Assembly (NCBI RefSeq): GCF_001514215.1
Contig: NZ_KQ948858.1
Span: 236,617 to 300,616 of the forward strand
Reading direction: 5' to 3'
DNA: 64,000 bases
Source: Streptomyces bungoensis
GTDB taxonomy: Bacteria; Actinomycetota; Actinomycetes; Streptomycetales; Streptomycetaceae
The position numbers and the translations under genes were made by a program. The notes under the pieces are model-generated. The model saw only the letters and a program-made list of their open reading frames with translations, was not told the origin of the DNA and searched no databases. Shown piece by piece: positions 31,706-39,672 of this stretch (its first letter is position 1; each line of letters starts with the position of its first letter).

Positions 31706-33919
31706 TCAGCCCGGTCCGGCAGGCCCGGCCAGACCGGCGGGACCTCCCGGACCCACCCGACCCGGCCTGTCCGCCGTGTCCGCCGTGACCGCCGCGAAGG
31801 CCGAGCCGGCCGCGTTCGCCGGGTCCGCCGGATCCCGCAGCACCTCCAGCAGCGCCCTCAGCCGCGGCGAGGCCGTCAGCTCCTCCAGCGGCACCGGCCG
31901 GCCCTGCGCGTCGGCGACGGGCAGCCGCCAGTTCGGGTACTGGTCCCAGGTGCCCGGCAGGTTCTGCGGGCGGCGGTCGCCGACGCCGTCCGGCAGCCAG
32001 ACGCCGATCAGCCGGGCCGGGGTGCGCAGCAGGAACCGGTGGACGCCCTGGACCTCCGCCTCCTCGTCCGTGCCGGGCGGGCCGGCCGCCGGGCTGTCCA
32101 GCAGGCCGAGGCTGCCGAGCAGGGCGAGCCACTCCGCGGCGTCGGCGGTGGCCTCCGCGCGTTCGTCGGCGGCCGGGCGGGTCAGCAGGCCCAGGCGGTC
32201 GCGCAGGTCGACGTGGTCGCCGGTGAGCCGGGACGCGGTGGGCGGCAGGTCGTGGGTGGTGGCGGTGGCCAGGCAGTCGGCGCGCCAGCGGTCGGGCGGC
32301 AGCGGGCGGCCGTCGCCCTCCCAGTCCCGCTCGAACCACAGCACGGAGGTCCCGAGCACCCCGCGCCGCTGCAGCGTCTCGCGGACGCCGGGCTCGACCG
32401 TGCCGAGGTCCTCGCCGATCACCACGGACCCGGCGCGGGAGGCCTCCAGGGCGAGGAGGGCGAGCATGGCGTCGGCGTCGTAGTGGACGTAGGTGCCCTC
32501 GGTGGGCGGGTTGCCCTGGGGCACCCACCACAGCCGGAACAGGCCCATCACGTGGTCGATGCGCACGGCTCCGGCGTACCGGAAGAGGGCGCGCAGCAGG
32601 TGGCGGTACGGCGCGTGGCCGGAGGCGGCCAGCCGGTCGGGGCGCCAGGGCGGCAGGCCCCAGTCCTGGCCCCGGGCGTTGAAGGCGTCGGGCGGGGCGC
32701 CGATCGACATCCCGGCGGCGAAGTGGTCCTGCTGCGCCCAGGCGTCCGCGCCCTCGGGGTGCACGCCGACGGCGAGGTCGTGCACGATCCCGACGGTCAT
32801 CCCGGCCTCCCGGGCGGCGCGCTGGGCGGCGCGCAGCTGGCCGTCGGTGAGCCAGGCGAGCCGGGCGTGGAAGTCCACGCGGCCGGCGAGCTCCGCGCGG
32901 GCGCGTGCGGTCTCGGCGGAGCGCGGGTCGCGCAGGGCCTCGGGCCACCGCTGCCACTGCGAGCCGTGGGCCTCGGCGAGCGCGCACCAGGTGGCGTGGT
33001 CCTCCAGGGCCCGTCCCTCCTCGGCGCGGAAGGCGTCGTAGGCGGCCTGCCGTCCGGGGCCGAGGGGGACGCGGAGCACCAGTTCCAGGGCCTCCCGCTT
33101 CAGCTCCCAGACGGCGTCCCGGTCGATGAGGGCGCCCTTGTCGAGGACGTCGGCGCGCAGCCGGTCGGCGCGTTCGAGCAGGGTCCGCAGCCGGCTCTGG
33201 TCCGCGACGTCCGTGACGTACGCGAACTCGGGGACCTCCTCGATCCGCAGGTGCACCGGGTCGGGGAAGCGGCGGGAGGACGGCCGGTACGGGGAGGGGT
33301 CGGTGGGGGCTCCGGGCACGGCCGCGTGCAACGGGTTGACCTGCACGAACCCGGCGCCGGCGGTACGGCCCGCCCAGCCGGCCAGCTCGGCGAGGTCACC
33401 GATGTCGCCCATGCCCCAGGAGCGCCGGGAGAGCAGCGAGTACAGCTGGACGAGGAGGCCGTAGGAGCGGCCGGCGGGGGCGGGCAGCCGGTCGGGGGCG
33501 ACGATGAGGAAGGCGTGTCCCGTGCGGCCGTCGGGGGCGGTGGCGGTGACCCGGTGGACGCCCTGGGGCAGGCCCTCGGGCAGGCCCTGGGTGCCCTCCC
33601 GCTCCTCCCCCTGCTCGGTCTCGACGTGGAGCCGGGTGCCGGGCGGCAGCGCGGCGAGGGCGGCGGGGCCCCTGGCGTCGCCGGCCCAGTGCACGAGCGT
33701 CGGCGGCAGCAGCCGTTCGCGCAGTTCGCGTTCCCGGGCGGCGAGTGCGGTGCGGACGGCGGACGGGGTGCCCGCGTCGACGCCGAGGGCGGCCAGGGCG
33801 GCCACCACGGCGCAGGCGGGGACGGCGACCGTGCGGTCCGGGGCGGGGCGGTAGGAGGTGGCGACGCCGTGCAGCTCGGCGAGCCGGGCCAGTTCCTCGT
33901 CGTCGAGGGCCGCGGCCAT
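31706..33919 (-). CDS. malQ: 4-alpha-glucanotransferase (amylomaltase, GH77)
   Basis: Transfers maltosyl and longer glucan units between alpha-1,4-glucans in maltodextrin and glycogen metabolism in the cytoplasm. The 737-residue product has a ~150-residue N-terminal extension common in actinobacteria (LARLAELHGVATSYRPAPDRTVAVP) and then the GH77 barrel: SYGLLVQLYSLLSRRSWGMGDIGDL, VRIDHVMGLFRLWWVPQG (nucleophile aspartate in RIDH) and SVVIGEDLGTVEPGV. ATG 33919 immediately follows the stop codon of the small upstream gene (TAGATG), so the two are cotranscribed and probably translationally coupled. Confidence 0.93.
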   Translation of the reverse strand: MAAALDDEELARLAELHGVATSYRPAPDRTVAVPACAVVAALAALGVDAGTPSAVRTALAARERELRERLLPPTLVHWAGDARGPAALAALPPGTRLHVETEQGEEREGTQGLPEGLPQGVHRVTATAPDGRTGHAFLIVAPDRLPAPAGRSYGLLVQLYSLLSRRSWGMGDIGDLAELAGWAGRTAGAGFVQVNPLHAAVPGAPTDPSPYRPSSRRFPDPVHLRIEEVPEFAYVTDVADQSRLRTLLERADRLRADVLDKGALIDRDAVWELKREALELVLRVPLGPGRQAAYDAFRAEEGRALEDHATWCALAEAHGSQWQRWPEALRDPRSAETARARAELAGRVDFHARLAWLTDGQLRAAQRAAREAGMTVGIVHDLAVGVHPEGADAWAQQDHFAAGMSIGAPPDAFNARGQDWGLPPWRPDRLAASGHAPYRHLLRALFRYAGAVRIDHVMGLFRLWWVPQGNPPTEGTYVHYDADAMLALLALEASRAGSVVIGEDLGTVEPGVRETLQRRGVLGTSVLWFERDWEGDGRPLPPDRWRADCLATATTHDLPPTASRLTGDHVDLRDRLGLLTRPAADERAEATADAAEWLALLGSLGLLDSPAAGPPGTDEEAEVQGVHRFLLRTPARLIGVWLPDGVGDRRPQNLPGTWDQYPNWRLPVADAQGRPVPLEELTASPRLRALLEVLRDPADPANAAGSAFAAVTADTADRPGRVGPGGPAGLAGPAGPG

Positions 33920-34165
33920 CTACAGCCCCGCGCCGTAGAAGTCCGGGACCGGGTCGGACTCGCTGGTCAGCGGGGCGGCGTCGGAGAGCGGCGGCTCGCT
34001 GGTCAGCGGCTCGGCGTCGGGGAGCGGCGGCTCGCTGGTCAGGGGCGTCTCGGCGCAGGCGCTCTCCGCGCTGAACACGCACAGCCGCGCGTCGGTGGTC
34101 TCGGCGGACGGGTCCGCCTCGGGTTTCCACTGGGCCGGGATCGGAAGACGAGCCGGTGCGGCCAC
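33920..34165 (-). CDS. small repetitive acidic protein upstream of malQ
   Basis: An 81-residue protein of unknown function. Residues ~42-76 are a repeat of about 12 residues (PLTSEPPLPDAE, PLTSEPPLSDAA, PLTSESDPVPD) after an N-terminal ARLPIPAQWKPEAD. There is no signal peptide. GTG 34165 has an excellent AAGGAGG five bases upstream, which supports real translation. The stop abuts the malQ ATG. The periodic T/S/E/D pattern recalls precursor peptides of ATP-grasp-modified peptides, but no modifying enzyme is present, so that idea is only a possibility. Confidence 0.6.
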   Translation of the reverse strand: MAAPARLPIPAQWKPEADPSAETTDARLCVFSAESACAETPLTSEPPLPDAEPLTSEPPLSDAAPLTSESDPVPDFYGAGL

Positions 34166-34340
34166 GGGGGCCTCCTTGTCGGTGGGGGTCGATTGCTGCG
34201 TCTTGCGTGGTTACGGCAGGCCTACCCAATGAGGGCGGGGGCACTCACCGGGTGCGGTGGAGCACATGTGCGGGGATCGGGTGAGGGCGGGGGCGGGACC
34301 CGGCGCGCGCGAGGTGCTCGCCAGGTGTGCGCGGATGCCG

Positions 34341-34367
34341 TGAACCGGCGGCGCGGGGGCGGTCGAT
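34341..34367 (+). promoter_or_regulatory. putative ECF-type promoter, leaderless sigma gene
   Basis: TGAACC (34341-34346), 17 bases, CGAT (34364-34367). The GTG at 34377 falls nine bases after the -10 element, where transcription should start; the GAGGGGG at 34369-34375 is too close to act as a ribosome site. Confidence 0.45.
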
Positions 34368-34376
34368 AGAGGGGGT

Positions 34377-35006
34377 GTGAGACTGTTCCGCCCCGTGGGG
34401 GGCCAGCGGGAGAAGGACGGCGGGGGCGGCGGGGACGCGGCGCTGCTGCGGGCCGTGGCGTCGGGGGACGCGGCGGCGATGGCCGAGCTGTACGACCGCC
34501 ACGCGGGCTGGCTGCACGCGCGGCTGACCCGCCGCTGCGCGGATCCGGAGATCGTCCGGGAGGTGCTGCAGGACACGTTCGTCACGGTGTGGCGGTCGGC
34601 GTCCGGGCATGGCGGGCAGGAGGCCGGCGGCTGGCTGTGGACCATCGCCGCCCGGCGGCTGGTCGACGCGCGGCGGGCGCAGGAGCGGGCCGCGCGGGTG
34701 GCGGGGGCGCCGCTGGAGGCGGCGGACGGACGGCCGTACGCGTCCGGCGCCGCGGTGCCCTCGGCGGAGGAGCGGGTGCTGGCCGGGCTGGAGTACGGCG
34801 AGGTCGGCACCGCCCTGGACCGGATCTCCCCGGAGCTGCGCGAGGTGCTGCGCGCGACCGTGGTCGACGGTCTGAGCACCCGGGAGGCGGCCCGCGTCCT
34901 CGGCATACCCGAGGGCACCGTCAAGTCCCGCGCCGCGCGCGCCCGCGCCGAGCTGCGGTCCGCGCTCGCCCACCTGAGCCCGTCCCCGCTGGGAGGCACG
35001 GCATGA
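34377..35006 (+). CDS. ECF-type RNA polymerase sigma factor
   Basis: A 209-residue sigma factor. Region 2 is AAMAELYDRHAGWLHARLTRRCADPEIVREVLQDTFVTVWRSA; region 4 is ISPELREVLRATVVDGLSTREAARVLGIPEGTVKSRAARARAELR. Its stop overlaps the zf-HC2 anti-sigma gene in ATGA, and an ABC transporter follows. It probably activates this sigma/anti-sigma/ABC group, including itself from the ECF-like promoter at 34341. GTG 34377 is chosen as the first in-frame start; no ribosome site has correct spacing. Confidence 0.88.
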   Translation: MRLFRPVGGQREKDGGGGGDAALLRAVASGDAAAMAELYDRHAGWLHARLTRRCADPEIVREVLQDTFVTVWRSASGHGGQEAGGWLWTIAARRLVDARRAQERAARVAGAPLEAADGRPYASGAAVPSAEERVLAGLEYGEVGTALDRISPELREVLRATVVDGLSTREAARVLGIPEGTVKSRAARARAELRSALAHLSPSPLGGTA

Positions 35007-35884
35007 CCGACGGCAACGCGCGCATCTGGCACGCCTCGGCGGACCTCGTCGCCCGCTACGCCGACGGCTCCCTCCCGGAGCCGGACGCGTGGTCGCTGGA
35101 GAAGCACCTGGAGAGCTGCGCGGGCTGCGCGGGCCGGGTGTCGCGGGCGGTGCGCGGTACGGCGGCGGGGGAGGCGCTCACGCAGGTGCGGGAGGCGGTG
35201 CTCGCGCGGGCCCCGGAGCCGCTCCCCGTACGGCGGGCCGGCGCCCCTGGAGCGCTGTCCCGTCCCGCCCGGCTGCTGTGGGCCGCCGGGCCGGCCGTGC
35301 GCGGGGCGTGGCTGCCGGCGGTGCTCGTCGTGGCCGCCGCCGCGATGGCGCTGGGCCACGGGGGCGGTTTCCCCGGGGCGCGGGCGCTGCTGCTGGCGGT
35401 CGCCCCCGTCGTCCCGGTCGCCGGGGTCGCCCTGTCGTACGGGCCGCACGCCGACCCGCTGCACGAGATCACGGCGGCCACCCCGGCCGGCGGGCTGCGG
35501 CTGGTGCTGATCCGGACGGCCGCCGTGCTCGCGGTGAGCCTGCCGCTGCTGACGCTCACCGGCCTGCTGCTGCCCGCCTCGGGCGCCCCGGCGGCCGCGG
35601 CCTGGCTGCTGCCGGGGCTGGCGCTGACGCTGGGCACGCTGGCGCTGGCCTCCTTCGTCGGCTGCCGGGCGGCGGCCGGGATCACGGCGGGCGGCTGGCT
35701 GGGCACGGTGCTCCTGCCGGTGTCCGCCGCACCGGTCGGCGAGGCCACCGCCCGGCTGGCCGACCGACTCGCCGGCTGTCTCGACGGCGCCGCGACCCAG
35801 GGCGCGTGGGCGGCGGCGGCCGTACTCAGCGCCGTACTCCTGGCGGCCCGCCGCCCGGCGTACGACCGCCCGGCGCGCCGGTGA
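35003..35884 (+). CDS. zf-HC2 anti-sigma factor, multi-span membrane protein
   Basis: A 293-residue membrane-bound anti-sigma factor. The cytoplasmic N-terminus has the zinc-binding HLESCAGC motif (H31, C35, C38) of ZAS proteins, which bind and hold ECF sigma factors. About six hydrophobic spans follow, from AWLPAVLVVAAAAMALG to WAAAAVLSAVLLAARRP, far more than in typical single-pass anti-sigma factors. ATG 35003 overlaps the sigma stop. The final ~30 codons are duplicated in the intergenic DNA 137 bp downstream. Confidence 0.88.
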   Translation: MTDGNARIWHASADLVARYADGSLPEPDAWSLEKHLESCAGCAGRVSRAVRGTAAGEALTQVREAVLARAPEPLPVRRAGAPGALSRPARLLWAAGPAVRGAWLPAVLVVAAAAMALGHGGGFPGARALLLAVAPVVPVAGVALSYGPHADPLHEITAATPAGGLRLVLIRTAAVLAVSLPLLTLTGLLLPASGAPAAAAWLLPGLALTLGTLALASFVGCRAAAGITAGGWLGTVLLPVSAAPVGEATARLADRLAGCLDGAATQGAWAAAAVLSAVLLAARRPAYDRPARR

Positions 35885-36006
35885 GGAGGAGCGGCGCCCG
35901 CCCGGCGCGGTGACGGCACGCACGTGACCGTGCCCGGCTTCCCGTGGCGGCTGCGGCCGTACGCAGCGCTGCGCCCCTGGCGGCCCGCCGCCCGGCGTAC
36001 GACCGC
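35839..36006. repeat. 31-bp direct repeat of the anti-sigma gene end
   Basis: A 31-bp sequence beginning CCTGGCGGCCCGCCG occurs identically at 35839-35869 and 35976-36006, a shift of 137 bp. The flanking 18 bases upstream also align with about five mismatches. The first copy codes for the C-terminus LAARRPAYDR; the second is intergenic before the ABC genes. Confidence 0.85.
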
Positions 36007-36076
36007 TTGGCGAACAAACACACCCCACCCCGCCCCTCACCCACCGCACCACCCGACCCGCACGACAGGAGACCCC

Positions 36077-36856
36077 TTGAGTTCCCTCCGCGTGACCGGC
36101 CTCAGCGTCCGGCACCGCAAGACCCTCGCGCTCGACTCCGTCGATCTGGCGCTCGGCACCGGTGTGCACGGGCTGCTGGGGCCGAACGGGGCCGGGAAGA
36201 CCTCGCTGATCCGGGTGCTGGCCACGGTGGCGCGGCCGTCCGGTGGGCGGGTGGAGATCCTCGGGCAGGACAGCGCCGACCGGCGCGGGCGGTCCGCGAT
36301 CAGGCGCCGCCTGGGATACCTGCCGCAGGAGTTCGGCTACTACCCGGGCTTCACCGTGCGGGAGTTCGTGGCGTACGTGGCGTGGCTGAAGGAGGTGCCC
36401 GCCGCAGGGGTGCCGGCCGCCGTGGAGCGGGCGGTGGCCCGGGTCGGGCTCGCGGACCGTATCGACGCGAGGATCAGGACGCTGTCCGGCGGCATGGTCC
36501 GGCGCGTCGGCATCGCCCAGGCCATCGTCAACGACCCGGGTGTGCTGCTGCTGGACGAGCCGACGGCCGGTCTCGACCCCGAGCAGCGGGTGGAGTTCCG
36601 TGAGCTGCTGCGCGAGCTGGGCGCCCGCGCCACGGTGGTGGTCTCCACGCACCTGGTGGAGGACGTGGCGGCCGCCTGCACGGAGGTCGCCCTGCTGGAC
36701 GCGGGCCGGATCGCCTACCGGGGCACCCCGGAGGCGCTCACCGCGCTCGGCACGGCCTCGGACGGGCCGGGCGACCACCCGATCGAGCGCGGGTACACGG
36801 CGGCGCTGCGCGCGCACCGGGGACCGGGCGCGGGTGCGCGGGAGGCGGTCCGATGA
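36077..36856 (+). CDS. ABC transporter ATP-binding protein (ABC-2/CcmA type)
   Basis: A 259-residue exporter ATPase. Walker A is GPNGAGKTS (35-43), the Q-loop LGYLPQEFGYYPGFTVREF, signature RTLSGGMVRRVGIAQAIV, Walker B GVLLLDEPTAGLDPEQR and H-loop VSTHLVEDV. TTG 36077 is chosen because CAGGAG lies five bases upstream and the frame before it is not protein-like. The next gene overlaps by four bases. Together the three genes form one exporter or a membrane repair system downstream of a sigma/anti-sigma pair. Cargo is unknown. Confidence 0.92.
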   Translation: MSSLRVTGLSVRHRKTLALDSVDLALGTGVHGLLGPNGAGKTSLIRVLATVARPSGGRVEILGQDSADRRGRSAIRRRLGYLPQEFGYYPGFTVREFVAYVAWLKEVPAAGVPAAVERAVARVGLADRIDARIRTLSGGMVRRVGIAQAIVNDPGVLLLDEPTAGLDPEQRVEFRELLRELGARATVVVSTHLVEDVAAACTEVALLDAGRIAYRGTPEALTALGTASDGPGDHPIERGYTAALRAHRGPGAGAREAVR

Positions 36857-38187
36857 CGCTCGTGGCCGAACCGGAGGCGCCCGCGCGGGCCCCGCACCCG
36901 CTGCGCGCCGAGGCCGTCCGCGGCTTCGCCCCGGCCGCCGGGGCGGCGGTGCTGCTGACGACCGGTGTCCTGCTCGCCGGCTCGTCGGCCCGCTGGCAGG
37001 GCGCCTGGGCGGAGACCGCGACCGAGGTGCACGGGTCCCTGCTGATCGCCGTGCCGCTGGCGGCCGCCGCGGGCTGCTGGCAGGGCGGGCGGGAGCGGCG
37101 GCGCCGCACCGAGGAGCTGTGGGGGACGGTGGTCCGCGCGCCGCTGGCCCGGTTCCTGGCGTCCGCCCTGCCGGTCGCCGCGTGGGTGGCCCTGGGGCAT
37201 CTGCTCGCGGCGGGCCTGGCCCTGCTCGCCACCTGGCCCTACGCGCGGGGCGACCGTCCGCACCTGGCCCAGCTGCCCGGGGACGCGGTGGCCCTGGCGG
37301 CGGCCGCGCTGCTGGGGCACGTGGTGGGGCGGGCCGTGCCGGCACGGCTCGCGGCGCCGCTGCTGGCGATGGCCGGGTACGTGGGGCTCGGGATCGCGAC
37401 GGCCGGCCACGCGGGCGCGCTGCTCCAGCTGAACCCGTCGTACCGGGTCCTGGCCGAGGTGCGCCCCCTGTGGTGGCAGCCGGCGGCGATGGCGGTGTGG
37501 ACCGGTGGGCTCGCGCTCGCCGCCGTCCTGGGATACGCGGCGAGGCGCCGGGGGACGGCCCTGCTGCCGCTGACGGCGGCCGTGGCCGCGGGGGTGCTGC
37601 TCGTGCAGTCCGGGGACGGCCTGTGGCGCCCGGACCCGCTGGCCCGGCGTCAGGTCTGCGACCCGTCCACGACTCCGGCGGTCTGCGTCAACGCCCGGTA
37701 CGCGGGCATGCTCCCGCAGGTCACCGAGGCGCTGTCGGGGGTCACGGAGAAGCTGAGGGGCGTACGCGGCCTGCCGGTGCGGTGGGAGGACCGCGCCGGC
37801 CGTCCGCACCCGGACGAGGCCGCGCTGCCGGCCATCACCCCCCTGGGCTGGTCGGCCGTGCGAGGACGGCTGACCGATCCGCGGCAGTTCGCGTGGGAGG
37901 CCGTGGCCGGTCTGGGGCTGCGCGGCGACTGCGCCGAGAAGTGGCCGACCGGCCGCGTGCTGCTCGCGGACGACGCGGTGGAGCACTACCTCGCGCCGCT
38001 CCCGGCCCGGCAGCACTTCGACGGCATCCAGGCGCAGGGCGACGCGGGCGACCGCGCGGAGCTGCGGGAGCGCCGGGCGGCCCGGGCCAGGCTGGCCGGC
38101 ATGGGCGAGCGGCAGCGCCGGGACTGGCTGTCGGCGTACTTCGCGGCCCGGGGCCGCTGCGACGTGAAGGGGGTGCCGGCGCTGTGA
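36853..38187 (+). CDS. ABC exporter membrane protein with extracytoplasmic domain
   Basis: A 444-residue protein. The first half holds about six membrane spans (GAAVLLTTGVLLAG, LLIAVPLAAAAGCW, FLASALPVAAWVALGHLLAAGLALLAT, PGDAVALAAAALLGHVVGRAV, GGLALAAVLGYAARRRG, PLTAAVAAGVLLV). The second half (from about residue 265) is soluble with two cysteines (RRQVCDPSTTPAVCVNARYA) and DNA-like basic stretches near the end. I do not recognise a named family; ATGA overlaps on both sides show it belongs with the ATPase at 36077. It is probably one of two permease subunits. Confidence 0.75.
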   Translation: MTLVAEPEAPARAPHPLRAEAVRGFAPAAGAAVLLTTGVLLAGSSARWQGAWAETATEVHGSLLIAVPLAAAAGCWQGGRERRRRTEELWGTVVRAPLARFLASALPVAAWVALGHLLAAGLALLATWPYARGDRPHLAQLPGDAVALAAAALLGHVVGRAVPARLAAPLLAMAGYVGLGIATAGHAGALLQLNPSYRVLAEVRPLWWQPAAMAVWTGGLALAAVLGYAARRRGTALLPLTAAVAAGVLLVQSGDGLWRPDPLARRQVCDPSTTPAVCVNARYAGMLPQVTEALSGVTEKLRGVRGLPVRWEDRAGRPHPDEAALPAITPLGWSAVRGRLTDPRQFAWEAVAGLGLRGDCAEKWPTGRVLLADDAVEHYLAPLPARQHFDGIQAQGDAGDRAELRERRAARARLAGMGERQRRDWLSAYFAARGRCDVKGVPAL

Positions 38188-38786
38188 CCGGACTCGTGCT
38201 GTACGCCCGCTCCCGGGCGCTGCCCGCCGCGCTGGCCGCCCTCGCCGCCACCGCCGTCTTCGCGGTGTGGGCCGCGGGCCGCCTGGACGCCTACCTCGAC
38301 CCGGACCGCCGGGTGCCGATCGTCGCCCTGGCCCCGCTGCTGGCGTCCGCCGTGATCGGTACGAGCCTGTACGCGCCGTCGGACGAGCTGGACCGCACGG
38401 CCGTGCGCCCGTGGTGGCCCCGCCGGCTCGCACAGCTGCTCGCCCTGGCCGCCCTGGCGTCGGTCCTGCTGGCGCCGGCGGTGCTGGGGCACCCGGAGGT
38501 CTTCGGGCCGCCGGCGGTGATCCGCAACACGCTCGGCTGCACGGGGGTCACCGCGGCCGCCGCCGCGGTGCTGGGGGCGCGGCTGAGCTGGCTGCCCGCG
38601 TTCGGCTACGTGACGGCCGTGTACCTGGCCTCCTCGGGGGCGCGCGGGCGCGCGGCGACGGTGTGGGCGTGGCCGATGCAACCCGGTGTGCAACCGGGCG
38701 CCTGGGCGGCGGCGCTCATCGCGTTCGTGCTGGGCGCCGCCCTGTACGCGGTGCGGGGTGCGCGCGCCGAGGGACCCCGTGGCTGA
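38184..38786 (+). CDS. second membrane subunit of the ABC exporter
   Basis: A 200-residue hydrophobic protein with about six spans, from LPAALAALAATAVFAVWAAG to PGAWAAALIAFVLGAALYAVRGA, and no recognised family motif. GTG 38184 overlaps the preceding stop in GTGA. The C-terminus overlaps a terminator stem. It most likely pairs with the protein at 36853 as the channel of the exporter. Confidence 0.7.
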   Translation: MTGLVLYARSRALPAALAALAATAVFAVWAAGRLDAYLDPDRRVPIVALAPLLASAVIGTSLYAPSDELDRTAVRPWWPRRLAQLLALAALASVLLAPAVLGHPEVFGPPAVIRNTLGCTGVTAAAAAVLGARLSWLPAFGYVTAVYLASSGARGRAATVWAWPMQPGVQPGAWAAALIAFVLGAALYAVRGARAEGPRG

Positions 38787-38801
38787 CGTCCCGCCACGGG
38801 G
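38775..38801 (+). terminator. terminator overlapping the end of the ABC operon
   Basis: CCCCGTGGC (38775-38783) and GCCACGGGG (38793-38801) pair perfectly around nine bases that include the stop codon of the last gene. Confidence 0.6.
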
Positions 38802-38820
38802 TGCACGAAGGCCCGGACCG

Positions 38821-39357
38821 TCAGGCGGAGATGCCGTCGATCCGGGCCAGGGCGTCGTCCGCGCCGTACGGCTGCAAGTAGGGCAGCCAGCGCGGGTCCC
38901 TGTGGCCGGTGCCGATGATGCGCCAGGCCAGCCCGGTGGGCGGGGCGGGTTTGTGGCGCAGCCGCCAGCCGAGTTCGACGAGGTGGCGGTCGGCCTTGAC
39001 GTGGTTGCAGCGGCGGCAGGAGGCCACCACGTTGTCCCAGACGTGCTTGCCCCCGCGGCTGCGCGGGATGACGTGGTCGACGCTGGTTGCGACGCCACCG
39101 CAGTACATGCACCGGCCGCCGTCCCGGGCGAACAGCGCGCGCCGGGTGAGAGGAACGGGCCCCCGGTAGGGAACCCGTACGAATCGCTTGAGCCGGACCA
39201 CGCTGGGTGCGGGGACTGTGACGGTTGCGCTGTGCAGGTAGGCGCCGGATTCCTCGAGGGAGACCGCCTTGTTCTCCAGGACGAGGATGAGCGCGCGACG
39301 GAGCGGTACGACGCCGAGCGGCTCGTACGACGCGTTGAGGACCAGGACGTGCGGCAC
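38821..39357 (-). CDS. HNH endonuclease
   Basis: A 178-residue HNH nuclease. The core is ARDGGRCMYCGG (C83, C86), TSVDHVIPRSRGG (catalytic H95), WDNVVASCRRCN (N109, C114, C117), i.e. the two zinc CxxC pairs and the betabeta-alpha-metal fold. The N-terminal VLVLNASYEPLGVVPLRRALILVLENKAV is the conserved extension of a group found in nearly all streptomycetes, so it is a resident core gene, not a mobile-element fragment. GTG 39357 has AAGGAGG five bases upstream. The cellular target is unknown. Confidence 0.9.
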   Translation of the reverse strand: MPHVLVLNASYEPLGVVPLRRALILVLENKAVSLEESGAYLHSATVTVPAPSVVRLKRFVRVPYRGPVPLTRRALFARDGGRCMYCGGVATSVDHVIPRSRGGKHVWDNVVASCRRCNHVKADRHLVELGWRLRHKPAPPTGLAWRIIGTGHRDPRWLPYLQPYGADDALARIDGISA

Positions 39358-39672
39358 GGGTGCCTCCTTGGGCGTCGGCGGCGCGTGGCTCGCGCCGGGA
39401 CGATCTGCAGTCAGTCTCCCCTCATGCCTGGTGGACGCGCCACCATGTCCCGGTAACGGGCTGGGAGTGTTTTCGACCACATCTGCAGCATCCCCCGGAT
39501 CATGGCGTGTTCAAGCCCAGGTGAGACCGGTCTCCCTTGGGCGGAACGGCGCGGGGCACACACAATGCCCCGTTAGTGTGTTGGTCCTGTCCGTCCGGTG
39601 ACCTTTTCGTGACCGCGAAGAACTTGACCGTCCCACCGGAGCGGACCGCGCAGCACCATGGAGGTACCTGCC
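39358..39672. other. divergent intergenic region, HNH nuclease / MscS
   Basis: No gene is supported here. It carries several dyads: TGGTGG/CCACCA (39429-39445), the perfect 12-bp palindrome GAGACCGGTCTC (39523-39534), GGGGCA/TGCCCC (39553-39571), and an alternative ACACAC/GTGTGT pairing (39558-39581). The palindrome could be an operator for either gene. Confidence 0.45.

Noticed and set aside
33920..34165. Precursor of a ribosomal peptide product
   Set aside because: No ATP-grasp ligase, lanthipeptide synthetase, protease or exporter of such systems is in the window. Kept only as a possibility.
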